Notes: a model not told the origin generated them from the letters alone. A DNA stretch of 64,000 nt from Actinomycetes bacterium (GCA_021799035.1 JAJZBG010000007.1:1-64000); one strand, 5' to 3'. Positions 25,996 through 36,100 are shown, numbered from the stretch's first letter. A program made the numbers and translations.

Positions 25996-26847
25996 ATGCG
26001 AATCGGTGTGTTTGGCGCTGGTGGCCAGATGGGAACCACGGTCTGCAGAGCGGTGGCTGGAGATCCAGAGCTGACCTTGGTGGCCGCAATAGATCCTCGG
26101 CTTTCAGGGATAGACCTGTCCCAGGTCACTGGCATAAATGGAACCGGGTTGGAAATTAGTGGATCAAAGGAGTCTTTGGTCTCGTCCAAGGCTCAGGTTG
26201 CAGTCGATTTCACCTCGGCCGAAAGTGCCTTTGAGAACATGATGTGGTGTGCCAAGCATAATGTTCACGGCGTCGTTGGCACGACCGGAATGTCCGCAAC
26301 GCAGATGGCTCAGCTGGAAGAAGCTTTTTCGAAGTCAAAAGCGAACTGTATCATTGCTCCAAACTTTGCAATCGGGGCTATTCTCATGATGCGTTTTTCT
26401 GAGATGGCGTCAATTTTTTTCGATACTGTTGACATCGTCGAGTTGCATCACGATAAAAAGGTCGACGCACCCAGCGGGACCGCGATGGAGACGGCAAGGC
26501 GGGTGACCGCTTTCAGAGGTTCGGAGGAGAACCCATTTGCGCCAGATCCAACATCCAAGACGGTGCTGGACGGAGTGCGAGGTGGCCGATTCGATCAAGG
26601 AGTGCACGTTCATTCTCTTAGGGTGAGAGGAATGGTTGCACACCAGGAGGTGATCTTTGGAACACTTGGACAGACTCTTACGATACGGCATGATTCTTAC
26701 GACAGAACTTCTTTCATGCCCGGCGTTCTCTTGGCAATAAAGTCGGTTGTCTCTCTATCTGGATTGGTAAAGGGGATCGATATGTTGATAGACGCGAAAT
26801 TGGGGCTCACCCAGGGGCAGGTTGGTAGGGGTGGTGCAGCGAAATGA
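25996..26847 (+). CDS. dapB: 4-hydroxy-tetrahydrodipicolinate reductase
   Basis: A 283-residue NAD(P)H-dependent enzyme in the lysine/meso-diaminopimelate pathway. The Rossmann loop GAGGQMGTTV starts the protein, GTTGMS lies near 95, and the catalytic and substrate motif ELHHDKKVDAPSGTA near 150-165. ATG 25996 is preferred over a TTG three bases upstream because AGGGGG (25986-25991) is then correctly spaced. Its stop overlaps the dapA start in ATGA. Confidence 0.96.
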   Translation: MRIGVFGAGGQMGTTVCRAVAGDPELTLVAAIDPRLSGIDLSQVTGINGTGLEISGSKESLVSSKAQVAVDFTSAESAFENMMWCAKHNVHGVVGTTGMSATQMAQLEEAFSKSKANCIIAPNFAIGAILMMRFSEMASIFFDTVDIVELHHDKKVDAPSGTAMETARRVTAFRGSEENPFAPDPTSKTVLDGVRGGRFDQGVHVHSLRVRGMVAHQEVIFGTLGQTLTIRHDSYDRTSFMPGVLLAIKSVVSLSGLVKGIDMLIDAKLGLTQGQVGRGGAAK

Positions 26848-27794
26848 CTGGGGGCGAGTTGACTCGATTTGGGCGAGTCTTGACAGCAATGGCGACCTCC
26901 ATGGATTCCAAGGGAGAGGTGGATTACGACGCCACGGTGGTGTTGGCTAGATGGCTGGTCGACAATGGGACTGATGCTCTCGTCGTGACCGGTACGACTG
27001 GCGAAGCGCCTACGCTCACTGACAGCGAGAAGATCGCTCTTTGGGAGGCCGTCTCCTCTGCTGTGACAGTGCCTGTGATAGCTGGTTCTGGCTCCAACGA
27101 CACTCTGCATTCTGTACAGATGACAAAGAAGGCCAAAGAGGTCGGTGCCGCGGGAGCACTGCTTGTCACTCCCTATTACAACAGGCCACCTCAGTCCGGC
27201 ATACTTGCCCATTTCGAGGCTATTGCAGGCGCGGCCGATCTCCCTGTAATAATTTACGATATACCCGTTCGAACAGGTCGAAAGGTTGAGGGCGAGACTC
27301 TTATTGAACTCACCCGACGCTGCCCGACCGTCGTCGCGCTAAAAGACGCTGCTGGCGATCCGGCAGCCACATCAAAACTTGCTCCAAACTTGCCTAGTTA
27401 TTTTGAGATCTACTCAGGTGATGATGGGCTGACGTTGCCGCTACTGGCGATTGGTGCAGTAGGGGTTATTGGCGTGGCAACCCACTGGGCGGGGTTCGGT
27501 TTCGGAGCCATGATATCCAGCTTCTTGGACGGTGACAAAGTTAGAGCTAAGGAGATCAACGAGGCTCTGATTCCTTCAGTCGAGTTTGAATCGAAGCCGG
27601 ATGCACCGAATCCTATGCCGGTGAAAGTAATGCTTAACGAGCTTGGGCTTCACGTTGGAGAGACTCGACTTCCACTCGGTGCTGCTCCTGACTATCTGAA
27701 ACCTGAAGCGAGGGCCGTTTTTTCTGCAACCAGTGCTGCTCTTGGCGCCGTCGGTGTCAAGTCAGCTAAGCCGAAGAGAGGGATTCGTGGCTAG
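26844..27794 (+). CDS. dapA: 4-hydroxy-tetrahydrodipicolinate synthase
   Basis: A 316-residue aldolase-family TIM barrel that condenses pyruvate with aspartate semialdehyde. TGTTGEAPTL binds the carboxylate, YDIPVRTG carries the catalytic Tyr (about 138), and VVALKDAAGD carries the Schiff-base Lys (about 167). ATG 26844 overlaps the dapB stop and the 3' end overlaps the RNase J start by eight bases, so dapB-dapA-rnj is a tightly coupled unit, a conserved actinobacterial arrangement. Confidence 0.97.
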   Translation: MTGGELTRFGRVLTAMATSMDSKGEVDYDATVVLARWLVDNGTDALVVTGTTGEAPTLTDSEKIALWEAVSSAVTVPVIAGSGSNDTLHSVQMTKKAKEVGAAGALLVTPYYNRPPQSGILAHFEAIAGAADLPVIIYDIPVRTGRKVEGETLIELTRRCPTVVALKDAAGDPAATSKLAPNLPSYFEIYSGDDGLTLPLLAIGAVGVIGVATHWAGFGFGAMISSFLDGDKVRAKEINEALIPSVEFESKPDAPNPMPVKVMLNELGLHVGETRLPLGAAPDYLKPEARAVFSATSAALGAVGVKSAKPKRGIRG

Positions 27795-29454
27795 CCAAGT
27801 AAAGGTGGTTTTCCTGGGCGGCCTCGGTGAAATCGGGCGCAATTGTGCACTTATCGAGCAAGATGACCAGATGGTCATTCTTGATTGCGGCTTGATGTTT
27901 CCGAATCCAGACATGCCAGGCGTTGATTTGGTCCTTCCTGATCTCACCTACGTCAAGGAGAACCAGCACAAAGTGGTTGGGTGCATCCTTACTCATGGCC
28001 ACGAGGACCATACGGGAGCACTTTCTTTCCTTCTTCGCGAGATTGATCAGGTGCTGCCCATTTACGGATCAGAGCTTTCGTTGGGCCTTGCTGGCAATCG
28101 GATCGAGGAGGCCGGCCTTTCCGCAAACTGCGAATACATAGCTGTGTCTGATGGCCAGACTCTTGAAATCGGGCCTTTCAAGGTGGAGTTCATTCCGGTG
28201 ACCCACTCTGTGCCGCACAGCTTCGCGGTAGCTTTCTACACGGCCCAAGGCGTGATACTGCATTCTGGAGATTTCAAAATCGACTTGAATCCAGTCGATG
28301 GGCGCTTCACTGATCTTGGCCGGATTGGTGCTATCGCTTCTAATCATGGAATCCGATTGCTGCTTTCTGACTCGACCAACGCTGAGGAGCCAGGGCGTTC
28401 CGAATCTGAGTCGGAAGTGGGAAAGACTCTTTCTCGGCTCTTTGGCATCTCCAAGGATCGCAGAATCGTAGTGACTTGTTTCTCCTCTCACATACATCGC
28501 ATCCAACAGGTTGCGAATGTGGCGGTTGCATCAGGCCGGAGAGTGTTTACGCTTGGCAGATCCATGGGCAAGAACGTGGCTCTGGCCAGGAGGCTAGGAC
28601 TTCTGTATATTCCTGACGACTTCATCTTCGACATTGACCAGGTGTCCAAGTATCCAAGTGAAGAGGTGTGCATAATCTCCACGGGATCCCAGGGGGAGCC
28701 GATGAGCGCCTTATCCCTTATGGCCGCGGGAGAGAACAAGTGGCTCAAACTTGAGCCTGATGACGTGGTGATCATTTCTGCTGACGCCATTCCTGGGAAT
28801 GAGACCGCTATTGGGCAGGTGATAGACGGCCTGTACAGGCGTGGTGCTTCGGTGGTTCATCCAGGAATCGATAAGGTGCACACGTCGGGTCATGCAAAAG
28901 CTGACGAGTTGAAGACTCTTTTGTCAATTACGAGGCCGGGGAGCTTCATTCCTGTTCACGGTGAATTCCGGCATCTCTTTAATCACACTGTGCTAGCGGA
29001 ACAGATGGGAGTCTCCCAAGATAACATTCTCCTCGCTGAGGATGGTGATGTGGTCGTAATTTCCGATTCAGGAATTGACTTTGGAGGCCAAGTCCCTGCT
29101 GGCCATCTTTACGTTGATGGCGTGGTTGGGGATGTGAACCGTGGGGTGCTGAGAGACCGAAAAGCTCTTGCTGAAGAAGGCGTGATTGTTGTAGTTGTGA
29201 CCGTGGACATGAAGTCCGGAGAGCTCATTACCGGACCTGAGATCATCACTCGCGGATGGATCCATGCCGATGAGGCAGAGGGTTTGATAGAAGAAGCGAA
29301 GGAGGAGGTCCGGCGTTCTATTCAAGAAGTCGTGTTCCAGGACGCTCTAGATCTGGAGACGCTGAGGCGCCACGTAAGGACCTCGCTTGGCAAATACGTG
29401 AACAGGCAGACAAAGAGGCGGCCAATGATTGTTCCTGTCGTTTTGGAAGCCTGA
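27787..29454 (+). CDS. rnj: Ribonuclease J
   Basis: A 555-residue metallo-beta-lactamase/beta-CASP nuclease with endo- and 5'-3' exonuclease activity in mRNA decay and rRNA maturation. The metal motif HGHEDH (about 73-78) and a DSTNAE loop lie in the lactamase fold, beta-CASP motifs follow (TGSQGEPMSAL, HTSGHA, PVHGEF), and a C-terminal domain ends the protein. A longer frame begins inside dapA, but GTG 27787 has AGAGAGGG about five bases upstream and gives the usual N-terminus. Together with PNPase nearby it supplies the core RNA-decay enzymes of the window. Confidence 0.95.
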   Translation: MASQVKVVFLGGLGEIGRNCALIEQDDQMVILDCGLMFPNPDMPGVDLVLPDLTYVKENQHKVVGCILTHGHEDHTGALSFLLREIDQVLPIYGSELSLGLAGNRIEEAGLSANCEYIAVSDGQTLEIGPFKVEFIPVTHSVPHSFAVAFYTAQGVILHSGDFKIDLNPVDGRFTDLGRIGAIASNHGIRLLLSDSTNAEEPGRSESESEVGKTLSRLFGISKDRRIVVTCFSSHIHRIQQVANVAVASGRRVFTLGRSMGKNVALARRLGLLYIPDDFIFDIDQVSKYPSEEVCIISTGSQGEPMSALSLMAAGENKWLKLEPDDVVIISADAIPGNETAIGQVIDGLYRRGASVVHPGIDKVHTSGHAKADELKTLLSITRPGSFIPVHGEFRHLFNHTVLAEQMGVSQDNILLAEDGDVVVISDSGIDFGGQVPAGHLYVDGVVGDVNRGVLRDRKALAEEGVIVVVVTVDMKSGELITGPEIITRGWIHADEAEGLIEEAKEEVRRSIQEVVFQDALDLETLRRHVRTSLGKYVNRQTKRRPMIVPVVLEA

Positions 29455-29487
29455 GCCAAGATTTTTGGCGTAATCTCTGCAAAGATT

Positions 29488-29505
29488 AATTACAAATTGG
29501 TAATT
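29488..29505. repeat. Palindrome upstream of ftsK
   Basis: AATTAC (29488-29493) and GTAATT (29500-29505) form a perfect inverted repeat with a six-base spacer in an A+T-rich intergenic stretch 50 bp before ftsK. It could be an operator; no known regulator motif matches. Confidence 0.35.
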
Positions 29506-29556
29506 TAGACTGATGAGTCGGTTGGGCTTTGGCATTTGCTGGCTAAGTTCAATCTG

Positions 29557-31971
29557 ATGAGTCAAAAAGCTACGAATGCAGGCAGGAGTGGCGCAACGTC
29601 GGGTTCGCGAAATAGAAGGACAACTACCCCTAGTCGGTCTGCCTCTAGTGCGCGTAGGCAGCCGGCCGCGCGCCAGAAGCAGGCGCCCAAGCTGACACTT
29701 GTCAGCCACATCCGTTCGATGGACGATTCATTTCGTGGCATTGTCTATATTTTCGGGGCTCTGGTGCTGCTGGCATCTTCTCTAACGTCTCTGTTTGGCT
29801 CCTTAGGCAAAGATCTCAAGATTCTCGGGGAATCAATTTTCGGCATAGGAATTCTTGCTGCTCTGGTGGCGCTCCTGTTGTGTGGCTCGGCTCTCGTGGT
29901 TCCCGAACGGCTGTCTTTTGCGAGGCGCCGCGGGATCTTGGGCTTTGTTGCGACCCTTGCACTTGCTGGAATGCAAGGGGATCTCTATCAGAGAGCAAAC
30001 GGTCCCGAACTTCGCACAAAAGGAGGAGCTTTCGGTTATCTGATCGGCCACAGCCTCAGCTTGTTCGCCAGCCGGTTTGGTGGTCTGGTTATTCTCTTTA
30101 TTGTCTTCGCACTGGCTTCACTGGCCTTTTTCAATATTGGACCACAGAAGGTTGCACGGTTCATAGTCAAGAAGGTGCGACATTACATATCTGCGGGGAG
30201 CGAAGATGTACACGATGAACTAGGGGAGCCCATCCGCCGTTCTCGGCGGTCCACTGCCGCGTACCAAGAAATTGATGAAGATTCGCCCGATAAGACTCCT
30301 GTGGCTGGCATGAGCAACTCAAGGAGCGAGATCGAACTCGCGGAGCTGATCGATGATGCATTAGCGAGATCGGAAGGTATTACTCCAAAAGGTGCCAAAG
30401 CCAAAATCGCACCCAAGGATGCTCTGGATCTGAGTGTCGAAAAGGTGAGCGGCGTTTGGAGATTGCCGAGCCTTTCTCTTCTAAAGAGGGCCGCGATCAA
30501 GAATCTTGACAAGGAGGATCTAGCGAGTAGAGGCCGGGTTCTCCAAAGCTCCCTGGCAACTCATGGCGTCGTGACAAAGCTTGTTGGAATGACGGTTGGT
30601 CCGACGGTGACTCGCTACGAACTTGAGCTTGGGGAAGGCGTAAAGGTCGCGAAGGTCACCTCGCTCAACAAAGACATTGCTTATGCGATGGCCGCCGCCG
30701 ACGTGCGCATTCTCGCTCCAATTCCAGGCCGATCTGCAATAGGGGTCGAGGTTCCCAACCTGAATCGCCAGATTGTCACTTTGGGAGACGTGCTCTCGTC
30801 AGAGGAGGCGGCTTCTGCGAAGCACCCACTCGAGGTGGCGTTGGGAAGGGATATCGCGGGACGGGCGGTGATGGTGAATCTCGCCGAGATGCCGCATGTT
30901 CTCATAGCCGGGGCCACTGGTTCAGGAAAGTCCTCCTGCATCAACTCGATCATCACCTCTGTCCTGATGAGAGCGACTCCTGACGAGGTGAGAATGATCC
31001 TGGTCGACCCCAAGCGGGTTGAATTGGGGCAGTACAACGGGCTGCCGCACCTTCTCACCCAGGTGGTGACTAACCCTAAGAAAGCGGCAAACGCTTTGTC
31101 GTGGGCGGTTAAGGAGATGGAGCGCCGATATGACCTCTTGTCTGAGGTGGGTGTTCGTGACATTTCAGGCTACAACCAGATGGTTACTTCTCTAGAGGCG
31201 GAGATGGCACGTGGCCAAGAGACTCCAAAGTCCTATGTCGATGAGGTTCTTGACGACTCTCCACTATTCAACGACGTTGGTGGGCGTGCGCTTGAGCGTC
31301 TTCCGTTCATAATTGTCGTGGTCGACGAGTTGAACGACTTGATGATGGTCGCAGCGCGAGATGTCGAAGAGTCAATTTGCCGAATTGCCCAAATGGCCAG
31401 GGCGGTGGGCATCCATTTGCTGATAGCAACCCAACGTCCTTCTGTGGACGTGATCACCGGAGTGATAAAGGCAAATGTTCCGTCACGCATGGCATTTTCC
31501 GTTTCCTCATTGGCCGATTCTCGAGTGATCTTGGATCAGCCTGGCGCAGAGCGTCTTGTTGGCAAGGGCGATATGTTGCTTCTCAATGCCTCTTCGAATG
31601 TTCCGAGACGCATTCAGGCTCCTTGGGTCTCAGAGGCAGAGGTTAGGTCTGTCGTGGGACACTGGCTTCGGTCTTCAAAGCCCCAGTATGTGGAAGGCGT
31701 TGAAGGCAGTGATGAGCACGGGGATGCTGGGATTGATCCTGGTGGTACTGATGATCTTCTCGACCAGGCTATTGAGCTCGTCGTATCTTCGCAGTTGGGC
31801 TCGACGTCGATGCTCCAGCGAAAGCTTCGGGTTGGGTTTGCTCGAGCAGGGCGTCTCATGGATCTCCTCGAGGCTAGAGGGATTGTGGGTCCCTCGGAGG
31901 GTTCAAAGCCGAGAGTTGTCCTGATGAGTAAGGAAGAGCTGGAAAATCAAAAGGAAGCGGGATACTTCTAA
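29557..31971 (+). CDS. ftsK: DNA translocase FtsK/SpoIIIE
   Basis: An 804-residue septal DNA pump. The N-terminal part has a basic tail of about 50 residues and four hydrophobic helices (about 65-205). A short linker leads to the motor: the alpha domain from about 325, Walker A AGATGSGKS near 455, Walker B IIVVVDELNDLM near 595, and ATQRPSVDVITG near 635. The last 65 residues form the gamma winged helix that reads KOPS sites. I chose ATG 29557; a TTG at 29536 would add seven residues, and neither has a clear Shine-Dalgarno. The linker is short compared with E. coli FtsK. Confidence 0.95.
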   Translation: MSQKATNAGRSGATSGSRNRRTTTPSRSASSARRQPAARQKQAPKLTLVSHIRSMDDSFRGIVYIFGALVLLASSLTSLFGSLGKDLKILGESIFGIGILAALVALLLCGSALVVPERLSFARRRGILGFVATLALAGMQGDLYQRANGPELRTKGGAFGYLIGHSLSLFASRFGGLVILFIVFALASLAFFNIGPQKVARFIVKKVRHYISAGSEDVHDELGEPIRRSRRSTAAYQEIDEDSPDKTPVAGMSNSRSEIELAELIDDALARSEGITPKGAKAKIAPKDALDLSVEKVSGVWRLPSLSLLKRAAIKNLDKEDLASRGRVLQSSLATHGVVTKLVGMTVGPTVTRYELELGEGVKVAKVTSLNKDIAYAMAAADVRILAPIPGRSAIGVEVPNLNRQIVTLGDVLSSEEAASAKHPLEVALGRDIAGRAVMVNLAEMPHVLIAGATGSGKSSCINSIITSVLMRATPDEVRMILVDPKRVELGQYNGLPHLLTQVVTNPKKAANALSWAVKEMERRYDLLSEVGVRDISGYNQMVTSLEAEMARGQETPKSYVDEVLDDSPLFNDVGGRALERLPFIIVVVDELNDLMMVAARDVEESICRIAQMARAVGIHLLIATQRPSVDVITGVIKANVPSRMAFSVSSLADSRVILDQPGAERLVGKGDMLLLNASSNVPRRIQAPWVSEAEVRSVVGHWLRSSKPQYVEGVEGSDEHGDAGIDPGGTDDLLDQAIELVVSSQLGSTSMLQRKLRVGFARAGRLMDLLEARGIVGPSEGSKPRVVLMSKEELENQKEAGYF

Positions 31972-32065
31972 TTAGTTCCACATCCTCGCTCACTATCTTG
32001 TTCCTGAGTGTTTTGATCATGTTGGTTTTGGGAAGGCTGGCTGTTTCTATTGGAGGTTGTGAGGT

Positions 32066-33334
32066 ATGAGAAGAAATGACTCTTGGCTTGGAGCGGCATC
32101 CGAGCCCTCGCGCTCGCGGGGGAGTCACTACAGAGGTTCGGAGAGGTCTGTCGCTGGGCTATCCAGAGTCATAGTCGGAGTCGTCATCGTTGTGGTGGTT
32201 GTGTCAGTGATCCAGCTGATCAGGCCGGTCCCACTTCCCAAAGCGCGTCAGACAATCAGCAGCGCACTCATACCTGGCACCCCTCCGTCACTTCCGTGGC
32301 CCTCGCAGGGTGGCGGAGAAGTCGGAATACAGAACGTAGGCATAATCGGTGGTTTCAATCCCAACCAGCAGATACCGCTTGCGTCGGTTGCCAAGATTGT
32401 CACTGCTCTGGTGATAGTCAAGGACCACCCTTTGTCTTCTGGAAATGACGGACCTACGCTTACTCTGACGCCTACGGACGCTTCTGAGTATCAGACAATG
32501 CTTCAGCAGCAGGATTCGGTAATGGCAGTTGTCAGTGGCGAGAAGCTGAATGAATATCAGCTGTTGGAAGCACTCTTGATTCCTTCTGCGGATAACATTG
32601 CAGTCACTTTGGCAACGTGGGATGCAGGCTCTGTCCCGGCATTTGTGGCGAAGATGAATGCGATGGCTAAATCGTTGGGCATGGTCCACACGGTGTTCAA
32701 GGACCCTTCTGGCCTCGATACCGGCACTGTGGGATCTGCTGGCGACCAGGTGTTAGCGGCTCAGGCTCTCTTAAAGAACCAGGTGCTGTCCCAAATAGTG
32801 GCCAAGCCGCAGGCGACCTTGCCTGTGGTCGGGGTTGTATACAACGTGAACTACAACGTTGGCCATGACGGTTTCGTGGGGATCAAGACGGGCTCGATGG
32901 GAAATGGTGGAAACCTCGTGTTTGCCGCAACGGGTACCGGGTCGAAGGATCTCATCGTGGGGGCAATCCTAGGACAATCGGGCGTCCAGCCGCTGATCTC
33001 TGCTTTGAGCGAGAGTACAAAGTTGGTGAATGCAGCGCGCAAAGTGCCCTCTCAGTTCAGCGTACTCAGGCAAGGTCAGCAGGTCGGTGTAATAGTTGCA
33101 CCTGGCGCTCAGCCAGTTCCTGTCTACGCAACAAAAAGTGTTTCCTTTGTCGGATGGCCCGGGCTTCATGTCAATTACAGTGCCAAGTTTACGAAGCTGA
33201 GCAACAACATCGCCAAGGGATCGAAGATCGGGGTTCTGACGGTCACCGTGGGAGAACAGTCTCAGGCCGTTTCTCTTGTTGCTGGTACAGCAGTTCAGAG
33301 ACCATCCTTGATTTGGCGACTGAAGCGGCTGTAG
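32066..33334 (+). CDS. D-Ala-D-Ala carboxypeptidase-like penicillin-binding protein (S11)
   Basis: A 422-residue, membrane-anchored serine peptidase that would trim stem peptides of peptidoglycan. A basic cytoplasmic tail with a single hydrophobic helix (about 33-55) anchors the protein. The catalytic SxxK is SVAK (107-110), the second motif reads SADN instead of the more common SxN, and the third is KTG in GIKTGSM near 275. About 120 residues of beta-rich C-terminal sequence follow. The altered second motif is a reason for some caution about substrate. It stands between ftsK and thrB. Confidence 0.85.
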   Translation: MRRNDSWLGAASEPSRSRGSHYRGSERSVAGLSRVIVGVVIVVVVVSVIQLIRPVPLPKARQTISSALIPGTPPSLPWPSQGGGEVGIQNVGIIGGFNPNQQIPLASVAKIVTALVIVKDHPLSSGNDGPTLTLTPTDASEYQTMLQQQDSVMAVVSGEKLNEYQLLEALLIPSADNIAVTLATWDAGSVPAFVAKMNAMAKSLGMVHTVFKDPSGLDTGTVGSAGDQVLAAQALLKNQVLSQIVAKPQATLPVVGVVYNVNYNVGHDGFVGIKTGSMGNGGNLVFAATGTGSKDLIVGAILGQSGVQPLISALSESTKLVNAARKVPSQFSVLRQGQQVGVIVAPGAQPVPVYATKSVSFVGWPGLHVNYSAKFTKLSNNIAKGSKIGVLTVTVGEQSQAVSLVAGTAVQRPSLIWRLKRL

Positions 33335-33344
33335 GGGGCTTGTA

Positions 33345-34235
33345 ATGATCGCAAGAGTGCCAGCATCTTCTGCTAACTTGGGTCCTGGTTTTGACACGCT
33401 AGCGTTGGCTCTTTCTCTCTATATCGAGGTCGAGGCCCAGCCAGCGGAGAGCTTCATGGTATCGTCATTTGGAGAGGGCTCGAATCTGCTTCCGAGTGAA
33501 AGCCACCTCGGGTCTCAGGTTGCCAAGAAGGTTCTGGGTCATTCGAATGTGCACCTCACGGTACGGTCCCAGATTCCGCTTGGGAGGGGACTGGGGTCAT
33601 CGGCAGCCTTTGTCTCGGCCTGCGCTGCAGCAATGGGTTCTGAAGATCCCTTTGCCGTGGCATCTGAGTTCGACGGCCACCCTGAGAATGCTGCCGCATC
33701 GGTGTTCGGCGGCTTTGTAACCGCGGTATCGTTGGAGTCGGGATACATTTCTAACAGGCTTCCGGTGGATCCTGAGCTAGCGGCGGTTGTTGTCATACCG
33801 AGCATCGAGCTTGCTACGAAAAAGGCCAGGGGCGTTTTGCCAGAGAGTATCGACTTTCGCGACGCTACGTTCAACCTGGGAAGAATGGGGCTTTTGATTG
33901 CTGGGCTCGCAGACTTGGGCCTCCTAGTACCTGAAGCGACTCAGGACAGGCTGCACCAGCCATACAGGACTTCTTTGTTTGAGGAATCCTCCGTGATTTT
34001 GGAGGCGCTGCTTGACTCGGGCGCAATCGCGAGTTGTTGGTCCGGGGCAGGTCCAACCATGATTGGGTTTTGCCACTCCTCGCAAGCTGCCCAGGTGGCA
34101 AGAATGGTTAAGCAATATCTTGGCGGAGATGGCGGGCCATATTGCGTAAAGGAGCTGAAAGCCGATTTGTCCGGTTTGGTTACAACTGATAGCTACGGAC
34201 CAGATTTCCAGCCACTGGAAGTTGCTAGTTTGTAA
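33345..34235 (+). CDS. thrB: Homoserine kinase
   Basis: A 296-residue GHMP kinase that phosphorylates homoserine for threonine synthesis. The N-terminal PASSANLGPGFDTLA strand-loop, the ATP-binding GRGLGSSAAF glycine-serine loop and the C-terminal SGAGPTMIGF motif are all present. The ATG lies ten bases after the preceding gene with a GGGGG Shine-Dalgarno. No other threonine gene is adjacent. rimO starts three bases after the stop. Confidence 0.94.
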   Translation: MIARVPASSANLGPGFDTLALALSLYIEVEAQPAESFMVSSFGEGSNLLPSESHLGSQVAKKVLGHSNVHLTVRSQIPLGRGLGSSAAFVSACAAAMGSEDPFAVASEFDGHPENAAASVFGGFVTAVSLESGYISNRLPVDPELAAVVVIPSIELATKKARGVLPESIDFRDATFNLGRMGLLIAGLADLGLLVPEATQDRLHQPYRTSLFEESSVILEALLDSGAIASCWSGAGPTMIGFCHSSQAAQVARMVKQYLGGDGGPYCVKELKADLSGLVTTDSYGPDFQPLEVASL

Positions 34236-34238
34236 GGA

Positions 34239-35513
34239 ATGAGTTCTTCCTACTGGATAGAGACGTTAGGCTGCCCAAAAAACAGGGTAGATTCCGAGAA
34301 GCTCGAGGGCCGGTTGGAGTCCAAGGGTCTCGTTCCTGCCAAAAATGCTGGTAACGCCGATCTCCTGATAATAAACAGCTGTGCCTTCATTGAGGCGGCG
34401 CGAGTGGAGACTATTGAAACAGTCCTTGATCTGGCCGAAGCGAAGAAGCGAGGCGCGCGACTGGTTGTCACTGGCTGCATGGCGGAAAGGTACGGCCCCG
34501 AACTCGCCACTGAGTTGCCAGAGGTCGATGTAGTCGCTGGCTTTGGCAGGGATTTTCTTGAAAGTGCATCGGTTCCGGTCAGTTTGACCACAAAACCTCG
34601 GCCTTCCTCTGGTGTGCGTGATTTTGACCTTCTTAATCTTGCCAGGCCAAAGAGTGCAAATTCTTGGGCCTATCTCAAGATTGCCGAGGGTTGCAACAGG
34701 GCGTGTGGGTTCTGTGCCATCCCTTCATTTAGAGGCAAACAGCAGTCGCGATCCATAGAGTCGATAGTGGAAGAGGCTGCCTCGCTTGGAGTGAAAGAGC
34801 TGGTTCTAATAGCTCAGGACTTGGCCTCATATGGGATTGATCTTTACGGTGAAAAGCGCCTCGTTTCTCTTATGGAGAGGCTGGCTGGCTCTGCCGACTG
34901 GATCCGGCTCTTGTACATCTATCCATCGGAACTCAATGGCAAAATGATCGATGCCGTATTAGCCACGGGAGTACCGTATTTTGATCTGTCGCTGCAGCAT
35001 GTCTCAAAACGCCTCCTGCGGCGGATGAGACGCTGGGGATCGGGAGAAAAGTTTCTGGAGCTAATTGGACGGATTCGTGGAATCGAGCCGAATGCAGTTT
35101 TTCGCTCGTCATTCATCATTGGCTATCCTGGAGAGACTGAGGCAGACCACGATGAACTTCTTAGGTTCATTGAGGAAGCACAGCTGAACTGGGGTGGCTT
35201 CTTCACATTTTCTGAGGAGGAAGGAACCTTCGCTTGTGGACTCGGACAGAAGGTACCCAAGGCCCTAGCGCTGGAGAGGCTTGCAGAGGCATCTGAGCTT
35301 CAGGATGCAATCACATACAAGAGGCGAGTCGGCTTGCTAGGTACAAGGGTAAAGGTGCTGGCTGATTCGCCAGGAACGGGAAGATCATTTCGTGAGGCAC
35401 CAGAAATTGACGGGATCATTAAAATTGATTCGGAAATCCCCTCTGGCGAGTATCGCGATCTTGTAATCTCGGGTGCAGAGGGTCCAGACCTGATTGGTGA
35501 GTCGGAGAGTTAG
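34239..35513 (+). CDS. rimO: Ribosomal protein S12 methylthiotransferase
   Basis: A 424-residue radical-SAM enzyme that methylthiolates an Asp of ribosomal protein S12. The N-terminal UPF0004 domain starts with ETLGCPKNRVDSE and supplies three Cys for one cluster; the radical-SAM triad CxxxCxxC is CNRACGFC near 150; a TRAM domain closes the protein. RimO is chosen over MiaB because of the CPKNRVDSE start and because a true MiaB is encoded later in the window. The start lies 3 bp after thrB. Confidence 0.93.
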   Translation: MSSSYWIETLGCPKNRVDSEKLEGRLESKGLVPAKNAGNADLLIINSCAFIEAARVETIETVLDLAEAKKRGARLVVTGCMAERYGPELATELPEVDVVAGFGRDFLESASVPVSLTTKPRPSSGVRDFDLLNLARPKSANSWAYLKIAEGCNRACGFCAIPSFRGKQQSRSIESIVEEAASLGVKELVLIAQDLASYGIDLYGEKRLVSLMERLAGSADWIRLLYIYPSELNGKMIDAVLATGVPYFDLSLQHVSKRLLRRMRRWGSGEKFLELIGRIRGIEPNAVFRSSFIIGYPGETEADHDELLRFIEEAQLNWGGFFTFSEEEGTFACGLGQKVPKALALERLAEASELQDAITYKRRVGLLGTRVKVLADSPGTGRSFREAPEIDGIIKIDSEIPSGEYRDLVISGAEGPDLIGESES

Positions 35514-35522
35514 GAGGACCGA

Positions 35523-36080
35523 GTGTCAACTGAAACAACATTTGGCCCTAGCGCTCTCGCGACGCCATCCAACTTCATAACGCTGTTGCGTGTAATCATT
35601 ACTCCGATTCTTATGTACAGCGTGGCTGAGCATGGCTCGACGTGGTTTGCCTTTGCAGTGTGGATGGTTCTAGCGTCGACGGACAAGCTTGATGGATTCT
35701 TAGCTCGGCGTCAGGGTGTCACGCGATCAGGAGCGTTTCTTGATCCCCTGGCTGACAAGCTCATGGTATTTGGTCTGTTCGCCGTCCTGGTTTTAAAGAA
35801 CGAGGTGTGGTGGGTGCCCGTGTTCGTCATGGCAGTCCGAGAGACATGGATGTCGCTTTACAGGAGTCTCCTTGGCAGGAAAGGGATATCGGTTCCAGCT
35901 AGGCCGCTGGGTAAGGCGAAGACCTTTGTGCAGGTTGTGGTGATAGGCCTTGTTCTGATACCGGGGGTATACGGTACAGCGAGGGTTGAGATTTCCGTTC
36001 TTGTGTGGCTGGCCACTCTGTTAGCTTTGGTGAGCGGCTACTTTTACTATGCCGACGGTCGGGTTCGCAATTCCGGCTGA
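35523..36080 (+). CDS. pgsA: CDP-diacylglycerol-glycerol-3-phosphate 3-phosphatidyltransferase
   Basis: A 185-residue membrane enzyme of the CDP-alcohol phosphatidyltransferase family, making phosphatidylglycerol phosphate from the CdsA product. The signature D-x2-DG-x2-AR-x8-G-x3-D-x3-D is seen as DKLDGFLARRQGVTRSGAFL followed by DPLADK (about 55-82). Four to five hydrophobic helices are visible. The GTG start at 35523 follows AGGAGGA. The position before cinA and recA is typical for Actinobacteria. Confidence 0.92.
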   Translation: MSTETTFGPSALATPSNFITLLRVIITPILMYSVAEHGSTWFAFAVWMVLASTDKLDGFLARRQGVTRSGAFLDPLADKLMVFGLFAVLVLKNEVWWVPVFVMAVRETWMSLYRSLLGRKGISVPARPLGKAKTFVQVVVIGLVLIPGVYGTARVEISVLVWLATLLALVSGYFYYADGRVRNSG

Positions 36081-36100
36081 TCGGGAAGCTGGGAGCGATT